From the NCBI GenBank assembly GCA_041581935.1, contig JBFICP010000101.1:1-10882 (forward strand): a stretch of DNA of 10,882 bases, read 5' to 3'. The position numbers and the translations under genes were made by a program. The notes beneath the pieces were generated by a model. The model was given only the letters and a program-made list of their open reading frames with translations. It was not told the origin of the DNA and did no database searches. Positions within the stretch are counted from its first letter, which is position 1. Each line of letters opens with the position of its first letter. Shown piece after piece: positions 6,881 to 10,882 of this stretch. The DNA is from JAABYT01 sp041581935 (GTDB lineage Bacteria; Pseudomonadota; Gammaproteobacteria; HK1).

Positions 6881-6909
6881 ATTCTACTTCAATGGACCCG
6901 GCCGCCCAA
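6881..6909 (-). promoter_or_regulatory. Candidate promoter for the LysE / EF-Tu-like operon
   Basis: On the minus strand TTGGGC (6909-6904) and TAGAAT (6886-6881; 5 of 6 to TATAAT) are separated by exactly 17 bp and would start RNA about 30 nt before ATG 6844. This would let the exporter operon be expressed independently of the upstream OmpA-family gene. The -35 matches only in its first three bases. Confidence 0.4.
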
Positions 6910-6924
6910 CCGAGCGACCGGGTC
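6895..6924 (-). terminator. Possible hairpin terminator after the OmpA-family gene
   Basis: GACCCGG (6895-6901) and CCGGGTC (6918-6924) form a perfect seven-pair GC-rich stem with a 16-nt loop, 31 bp after the OmpA-family stop. No U-tract follows on the minus strand, so intrinsic termination is uncertain. The stem overlaps the candidate -35 box of the next gene. Confidence 0.3.
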
Positions 6925-6954
6925 GTGGCAGAGCATTCCGCCGTATCGAGAGAC

Positions 6955-7665
6955 TCAGGTTACGGGCTTGAGCTTGATCTCCACGCGTCGGTTTTTGGCA
7001 CGGCCCTCGCGCGTGTCGTTGTTTGCGATCGGTGCGTCTTCACCCATTCCGTCCGCCATCACTCTTTGCGGAGTGACCGCGCGTGATTCGAGATATCGCG
7101 CTACGCTCTTAGCGCGCTTTTCGGACAGGCGTTTGTTGTACTCCTTCGATCCCTTGCTGTCGGTATGACCGATGATATCTACATAGGTCTGGTTGAACTC
7201 ATCGAGCACGAGCACCATGGAGTCGAGAACCGGGTAAAACGTGGATTCGACCTCGCTGGAGCCGCTCGCAAACGTCGCGCTTCCCGGCATACTGAGGACG
7301 ATCGTGGACCCATTACGCGTGACGGTTATTCCGGTGTGGGCGAGCTGCTCGCGAAGCTTCGCCTCCTGCTGATCCATGTAGTAGTCCACATAGTCGGCGG
7401 GAAGAGGATTGACGCCCGCTTGCACGACCGCGGACTTGCGCGGGTCCCCGGCCATGTTCATCGTGCTTGCCTCGGCAGTCGTATTGCCAGAGGTTTCCTC
7501 GTCTTTGAAGATGTTGATCGAATCGATCGTGTCCTTCATCGTTTCGCAAGCCGACAGGCTAAGGCACATGGCGGTTACGAGTGCCAGCGCGCGCCCGACC
7601 GGCCTGACCCTGCTCGAAGGAACGGCCTCGAATTTATCTGAAATTTTCACCGCAACGTGTGACAT
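6955..7665 (-). CDS. OmpA-family peptidoglycan-binding lipoprotein
   Basis: The 236-residue lipoprotein has an unusually long N-region (1-24) before the hydrophobic LALVTAMCLSLSAC with lipobox LSAC (Cys40). Residues about 41-110 form a linker with an acidic/Thr-rich stretch and a helical part (YYMDQQEAKLREQLAH). Residues about 113-234 are the OmpA C-terminal domain: STIVLSMPGSATFASGS, IIGHTDSKGSKEYNKRLSEK with Asp169 and Arg184 15 residues apart as in the diaminopimelate-binding pair of OmpA, and GEDAPIANN, GRAKNRRVEI. It should anchor the outer membrane to the cell wall, like Pal or YiaD-type proteins. The start at ATG 7665 is supported by GGAG about 8 nt upstream. It is not in a tol operon, so I do not call it pal. 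Downstream on the same strand lies the LysE gene after 110 bp. Confidence 0.93.
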   Translation of the reverse strand: MSHVAVKISDKFEAVPSSRVRPVGRALALVTAMCLSLSACETMKDTIDSINIFKDEETSGNTTAEASTMNMAGDPRKSAVVQAGVNPLPADYVDYYMDQQEAKLREQLAHTGITVTRNGSTIVLSMPGSATFASGSSEVESTFYPVLDSMVLVLDEFNQTYVDIIGHTDSKGSKEYNKRLSEKRAKSVARYLESRAVTPQRVMADGMGEDAPIANNDTREGRAKNRRVEIKLKPVT

Positions 7666-7689
7666 GGGAATGCTCCGAATTTTTACATT

Positions 7690-7708
7690 GCTACACGAAG
7701 AGTGTAGC
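7690..7708. promoter_or_regulatory. Perfect 7-bp inverted repeat upstream of the OmpA-family gene
   Basis: GCTACAC, GAAGA, GTGTAGC is a perfect dyad with a five-base spacer, 25 bp before the OmpA-family start codon. On the minus strand it lies in the leader or promoter and could be an operator or a 5' UTR hairpin. On the plus strand a T5 tract (7716-7720) follows after 7 bases, which is too far for a standard terminator. I could not find a good sigma-70 pair around it. Confidence 0.4.
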
Positions 7709-7815
7709 TCCGGCCTTTTTCTTCAACTTGTGTCCCAGTGCTCAGTTTTGAATCTGCGCGCACGCGGACGAACAGGTGACAATAATCGTTTCTGCGCTAT
7801 GCAAAACGCGAAGGA

Positions 7816-7855
7816 CGAAGCCAGTCGGTAGGCTGGGGATCCCAAACTGGCTTCG
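7816..7855. repeat. Perfect 10-bp inverted repeat with 20-nt loop
   Basis: CGAAGCCAGT (7816-7825) and ACTGGCTTCG (7846-7855) are exact reverse complements. The loop contains GGGGATCCC, itself nearly palindromic. No T-run follows on either strand, so it is not an intrinsic terminator. It could be a REP-like element, part of a structured RNA, or a protein-binding site. Confidence 0.55.
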
Positions 7856-7862
7856 CCCCCGC

Positions 7863-8010
7863 GGGTGGCAACGCGAGAAAGACGATCGGTTGTCGACCAG
7901 TTACGCACATGACCACCGACACGTCACGAAAAGTGTCGTGAACGGGCGCTCTCGTGAACGATCGTCTTTCCTGACCACCCAGATGCCCCTGTTGCACGAC
8001 CGGTGGTCAG
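7863..8010. ncRNA. Candidate structured non-coding element with nested and competing stems
   Basis: A 12-bp perfect inverted repeat (GAAAGACGATCG 7877-7888; CGATCGTCTTTC 7959-7970) encloses 70 nt. Outside it GGGTGG (7863-7868) can pair with CCACCC (7975-7980). Inside it CGACAC and GTGTCG form a small hairpin around 7918-7938. An alternative 9-bp stem pairs CTGACCACC (7971-7979) with GGTGGTCAG (8002-8010). GACCACCG at 7911-7918 also complements CGGTGGTC at 8001-8008. TCGTGAACG occurs twice (7936-7944 and 7952-7960). Such mutually exclusive pairings fit a regulatory RNA, but no known RNA family is recognised, no promoter was confirmed, and the strand is unknown. Confidence 0.35.
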
Positions 8011-8184
8011 ATCGCTTATCGTCGCTCGCGTAGCGAACTTGATAGCAATGCCTCAATCAAGAAAAGTGTTCCCGATCGCTGCCGAAAATCGGCTCTCGAG
8101 GGAAGCAAAATTCTCCTGTCCATTTCCCCGGTGGGAGCGACCAATCCTGCGCGAAGGCCCGGAATTGGCGAGCGGGCCGGCGCC

Positions 8185-8213
8185 TACAGCTGGTCAGCCC
8201 GGATCGATATAAT
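8185..8213 (+). promoter_or_regulatory. Candidate promoter of the acyl-CoA operon
   Basis: TATAAT at 8208-8213 is a perfect sigma-70 -10 box. The -35 region 17 bp upstream (TACAGC, 8185-8190) is poor, so an activator may be needed. Transcription would start near 8220, about 28 nt before ATG 8248. This argues against longer forms of the first protein that begin at 8131 or 8212. Confidence 0.5.
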
Positions 8214-8247
8214 GATTTTTCGCAAAACCCGGGGGCATACGCAATCC

Positions 8248-9042
8248 ATGCAGTCAACCTATGAAACCCTCGATCTCAATCGGGTATCCGAGCACGTCCT
8301 GCTCGTGACCATGGACCGACCCGAGGTCGCCAATGCCCACAATACACAGATGGGACTCGAGCTTCGGGACCTCTGGAGCGGCCTTTACGTGGACCACGGA
8401 ACGCTACGCTGCGTAATTGTCACCGGCGCCGGCGACAAGGCGTTCTCGGCCGGTGGCGACCTGAAGGAACGCGACGGCATGAGCGACGAGCAGTGGCGCC
8501 GTCAACACCACATATTCGAGCAGGCTGTCATGAGCATGATTGACTGTCCCGTACCGGTGATTGCTGCCGTCAATGGCGCGGCTTATGGTGGTGGCTGCGA
8601 GTTCGCCATGGCGGCGGACTTCATCTATGCGGCCCGGCGTGCGCGCTTTGTGTTGACGGAAGTAACCCTGGGCATCATGCCTGGCGCGATGGGAACTCAG
8701 CACATGCCGCGTGCCGTGGGGGTACGCCGCGCGAAGGAGATTATCCTTACCGGCACGCCGTTCACCGCCGAACAGGCAATGCAGTGGGGTCTCGTCAACA
8801 GAGTCTGCGAAAATGATCGCCTCCTTGATGAGACTGTCGAGACGGCGGAACGCATCGCCGCAAATGCACCAATTTCGACCCGTCAGGCAAAGAAATCCAT
8901 TTCTGTGGCTACGCAAATCGATTTAAAGAACGGCTATGCCTTCGAGATCGAGGCTTATAATCGCATGGTCGGCAGCGAAGATCGGCTCGAGGGCATTCGG
9001 GCATTCAACGAAAAGCGTCGCCCGGAGTTCAAAGGTCGATAG
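8248..9042 (+). CDS. Enoyl-CoA hydratase/isomerase (crotonase family)
   Basis: The 264-residue protein has the normal length of a crotonase. It would hydrate a 2-enoyl-CoA, possibly a branched one such as a 3-methylglutaconyl-CoA-like substrate given its neighbours. Landmarks are DRPEVANAHNT (23-33), the first oxyanion-hole segment KAFSAGGDLKER (64-75), the second NGAAYGGGCEFAMAADF (109-125), and both catalytic glutamates of true hydratases, Glu118 in GGGCEFA and Glu138 in LTEVTLGIMPGAMGTQ. The C-terminus (RPEFKGR) is also typical. I chose ATG 8248 because MQSTYETLDLNRV aligns with usual N-termini and the -10 box at 8208-8213 lies upstream; an in-frame extension to 8131 has no family resemblance. 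GGGGG at 8231-8235 is a distant ribosome site. The next gene starts 12 bp after the stop. Confidence 0.93.
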   Translation: MQSTYETLDLNRVSEHVLLVTMDRPEVANAHNTQMGLELRDLWSGLYVDHGTLRCVIVTGAGDKAFSAGGDLKERDGMSDEQWRRQHHIFEQAVMSMIDCPVPVIAAVNGAAYGGGCEFAMAADFIYAARRARFVLTEVTLGIMPGAMGTQHMPRAVGVRRAKEIILTGTPFTAEQAMQWGLVNRVCENDRLLDETVETAERIAANAPISTRQAKKSISVATQIDLKNGYAFEIEAYNRMVGSEDRLEGIRAFNEKRRPEFKGR

Positions 9043-9054
9043 GAGACGAGATTC

Positions 9055-9999
9055 ATGCAAACAGAAACCGACGTCGAGGTACGCGAGGTGGGCCTGCGCG
9101 ACGGGCTGCAAAGCGTCGCCACCTTTTTTCCAACGGAGGAAAAGATCGCCTGGATCCGGGCGGAAGCCGCCTGCGGCATGCCGGAGATCGAAGTATGCTC
9201 CTTCGTTCCGCCAAAGCTGATCCCGCAGTTCACCGACTGTGCGGAGGTGATCGAGGCTGCGCTCGATATTCCCGGCTTGATCGTTTCGGCTCTGGCGCCG
9301 AACCTCAAGGGCGCGCTTCGTGGCTTCGAGGCCGGCGTGCACAAGCTCAATTACGTCACGTCGGTAAGCGAGAGTCACAACCAGTCCAATGTTCGTCGCT
9401 CGGTCGACGAATCGGTGGAAGACTTCCGGCGAATCGTGGAAGCGCGTGACCAGCTCCCACAGGCGACGGATACACGTCTCGAGGTCGGGCTCTCCACCGC
9501 ATTCGGTTGCAGCATCGAAGGACCTGTCGACCCGGAAGCGACCGTGCGGCTTGCGGGACGCTTCGTCGAGGCTGGGGCCGACGAGCTAGCGATCTGCGAC
9601 ACCGTCGGATACGCCAATCCGACCGACGTCAAAGCATTGCTGACACGGATCGTCGACGAGTTCGGCGATGCGGCCGATATCGCTGCGCACTTTCACGACA
9701 CGCGCGGCCTCGGGCTCGCCAACGTATATGCGGCGCTGGAATCCGGGGTCGTGCGCTTCGACGCGACGCTCGCCGGGCTAGGCGGGTGCCCGTACGCACC
9801 CAACGCCACCGGTAACATCGTCATGGACGATCTCGTCTTCTTGCTGGAAGGCGCGGGCTTGAAAACCGGGGTCGACCTCGACCGTCTCGTAGAGGTCCGC
9901 GACATCATCGCGCGCAATCTCCCGGAAGAACGTCTCCACGGCATGTATGCCCTCGCGGGTGCGCCGAAAGGATTCAAGCAGGCGTCGCGCGCTGCGTGA
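9055..9999 (+). CDS. Hydroxymethylglutaryl-CoA lyase family protein
   Basis: The 314-residue protein belongs to the HMG-CoA lyase family of DRE-TIM metallolyases, which split 3-hydroxy-3-methylglutaryl-CoA to acetyl-CoA and acetoacetate or act on related 3-hydroxyacyl-CoAs. The active-site set is present: REVGLRDGLQ (catalytic Arg15, metal ligand Asp16), the metal pair in HFHDT (His212, His214), and GLGGCPYAPNATGN with the catalytic loop Cys245 and ligand Asn254, spaced by 9 as in the human enzyme. Two departures from classical enzymes are LRDG instead of PRDG and GNIVMDDL instead of GNxATEDL, so it may be a side clade with another substrate. The start ATG 9055 is fixed by GGAG at 9042-9045, overlapping the preceding TAG. 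It sits between an enoyl-CoA hydratase and an acyl-CoA dehydrogenase, as in liu/atu-like routes. Confidence 0.9.
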   Translation: MQTETDVEVREVGLRDGLQSVATFFPTEEKIAWIRAEAACGMPEIEVCSFVPPKLIPQFTDCAEVIEAALDIPGLIVSALAPNLKGALRGFEAGVHKLNYVTSVSESHNQSNVRRSVDESVEDFRRIVEARDQLPQATDTRLEVGLSTAFGCSIEGPVDPEATVRLAGRFVEAGADELAICDTVGYANPTDVKALLTRIVDEFGDAADIAAHFHDTRGLGLANVYAALESGVVRFDATLAGLGGCPYAPNATGNIVMDDLVFLLEGAGLKTGVDLDRLVEVRDIIARNLPEERLHGMYALAGAPKGFKQASRAA

Positions 10000-10006
10000 G
10001 CATCGA

Positions 10007-10882
10007 ATGAGCGGCGAAGCGGTATCCGATGTGCAGCTCACCCTGGGTGAGGACTACCCGGAGATCCGCGTGGCGGTCGCAAAGCTGTGCAGTGGATTTC
10101 CGGGTGAATACTGGCGCGAGCTCGAAAAGCGACCGGCATCGGGCAGTTACCCGGGCGATTTCGTCGCCGCCCTTACCGAGGCCGGCTATCTCGCGGCTCT
10201 TATACCGGAGGACTACGGTGGCTCGGGGCTGGGTCTGCGCGCTGCCGGCGTCATTCTGGAGACCATCCACGCCAGCGAATGCAGCGGCGCCGCCTGCCAC
10301 GCGCAGATGTATACCATGGGTACCGTTCTGCGCCACGGCAGTGAGGAGCAGAAACGCGAGTATCTGCCGAAGATCGCCTCCGGAGAGCTTCGCCTGCAGG
10401 CTTTCGGCGTGACCGAGCCTGGCACCGGGTCGGATACCACGCAGCTCAAGACTCGTGCCGAAAGGACAGCGGACGGCTACGTCGTCAATGGCCAGAAGGT
10501 ATGGACCAGTCGTGCTGCGCACTCCGATCTCATGCTCCTGCTGGCGCGCACGACGAGCGCCGAACAGGTAACCAAGCGCACTGACGGCATCTCGGCCTTT
10601 CTTATCGATCTACGAGAGGCAACGAAGGGCGGCTGTGAGATACGTCCTATCGACGCCATGATTAATCACAACACCACCGAAGTTTTTTTCGACAATCTGC
10701 GCATACCGGCATCCAGCCTGATTGGCGAGGAGGGAAAAGGGTTTCGTTACATACTCGACGGCATGAACGCGGAACGCTGCCTCATCGCTGCCGAAGCCAT
10801 TGGCACGGGGCGCTACTTCATCAGAAAGGCAACTGATTACGCAAACGAACGAATTGTATTCAAACGCAAGATCGGCGAGAAC
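10007..10882 (+). CDS. Acyl-CoA dehydrogenase, partial (C-terminus beyond window)
   Basis: The frame is open for 292 codons from ATG 10007 to the window end, seven bases after the HMG-CoA-lyase-family stop. This FAD flavoprotein oxidises an acyl-CoA to its 2-enoyl form and passes electrons to ETF. The N-terminal helical domain contains AALIPEDYGGSGLGLR (about 65-80). The family signature FGVTEPGTGSD (about 131-141) starts the beta domain, followed by VVNGQKVWTS and VFFDNLRIPASSLIGEEGKGF. The sequence breaks off at KRKIGEN, just where FAD-binding RxxFxxxIxxNQ motifs occur, so about 90 residues including the usual catalytic Glu are missing. Substrate is unknown; the neighbours suggest a branched or short acyl-CoA. 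No strong ribosome site is seen, so translational coupling to the upstream gene is likely. Confidence 0.93.
   Translation, partial: MSGEAVSDVQLTLGEDYPEIRVAVAKLCSGFPGEYWRELEKRPASGSYPGDFVAALTEAGYLAALIPEDYGGSGLGLRAAGVILETIHASECSGAACHAQMYTMGTVLRHGSEEQKREYLPKIASGELRLQAFGVTEPGTGSDTTQLKTRAERTADGYVVNGQKVWTSRAAHSDLMLLLARTTSAEQVTKRTDGISAFLIDLREATKGGCEIRPIDAMINHNTTEVFFDNLRIPASSLIGEEGKGFRYILDGMNAERCLIAAEAIGTGRYFIRKATDYANERIVFKRKIGEN

Larger units (their letters stand above)
7666..8247. other. 582-bp intergenic region without a credible protein gene
   Basis: This spacer separates the divergent OmpA-family gene and the acyl-CoA operon. Short open frames occur on both strands but none has a ribosome site together with a protein-like sequence. 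Besides the three structured parts listed separately, it holds small hairpins CTTGAT/ATCAAG (8038-8061), GCCGA/TCGGC (8081-8093) and TCGCT/AGCGA near 8023-8036, plus a -10 box at its right end. No tRNA, 4.5S, 6S or RNase P signature was found. Confidence 0.6.

Noticed and set aside
7690..7720. Plus-strand intrinsic terminator (stem followed by T5)
   Set aside because: Seven bases separate the stem from the T-tract and no plus-strand gene ends upstream of it.
7723..7997. Two overlapping minus-strand short open frames (61 and 66 codons) in the intergenic region
   Set aside because: They cross the inverted repeats, have no ribosome site, and their translations show no signal peptide, motif or protein-like composition.
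8131..8247. In-frame N-terminal extension of the enoyl-CoA hydratase
   Set aside because: The extra 39 residues are unlike crotonases, and a perfect TATAAT at 8208-8213 lies within it, so transcription would start after it.
9974..10522. 182-codon minus-strand open frame opposite the acyl-CoA dehydrogenase
   Set aside because: Antisense to a gene with the FGVTEPGTGSD signature that is open to the window end.
1..10882. CRISPR arrays, insertion sequences, tRNA genes or phage genes
   Set aside because: No regularly spaced repeats, transposase motifs, terminal inverted repeats with target duplications, cloverleaf sequences or phage-like proteins were found by reading.

Overview
The window looks like a chromosomal segment of a GC-rich Gammaproteobacterium, probably an environmental or uncultured lineage. 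This is inferred from GC-rich coding sequence, a Hanks-type kinase with the 'GYQLHWFQIESILGLGGFGI' type of N-terminus, an RcsF-like lipoprotein domain, an OmpA-type lipoprotein and short-chain acyl-CoA catabolic genes. I see no insertion sequences, CRISPR arrays, tRNA or rRNA genes.

Layout. (1) 1-2233, minus strand: a transmembrane Ser/Thr protein kinase with an extracytoplasmic BON-like plus DUF4384-like region, followed by the first 117 codons of a probable TauD/TfdA-type dioxygenase that leaves the window. (2) 2320-4029, plus strand, divergent from the kinase across an 86-bp spacer: a large lipoprotein that begins with an RcsF-like four-cysteine domain. (3) 4125-5291, plus strand: an exported UPF0173-type metallo-beta-lactamase-fold hydrolase and a small two-cysteine lipoprotein. 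(4) 5294-6844, minus strand: a LysE/RhtB-family exporter whose stop codon abuts the start of a secreted, catalytically degenerate EF-Tu-derived protein. (5) 6955-7665, minus strand: an OmpA-family peptidoglycan-binding lipoprotein. (6) 7666-8247: a 582-bp region without a credible gene but rich in perfect inverted repeats. (7) 8248-10882, plus strand: a compact catabolic operon of enoyl-CoA hydratase, HMG-CoA-lyase-family enzyme and acyl-CoA dehydrogenase, the last cut by the window end.

The left two thirds is dominated by cell-envelope proteins: membrane kinase, three lipoproteins, an exported hydrolase, an exporter and a periplasmic GTPase relic. The right third is acyl-CoA metabolism resembling the lower leucine/isoprenoid (liu/atu) route.

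The two most unusual items are the exported protein at 5294-6196 and the divergent pair at 371-4029. The first retains EF-Tu domain 1 and domain 3 landmarks but lacks domain 2 and all GTP-binding signatures. The second is a Hanks kinase with a periplasmic sensor-like region facing a lipoprotein with an RcsF-type disulfide domain, which suggests an envelope-stress circuit built on Ser/Thr phosphorylation.
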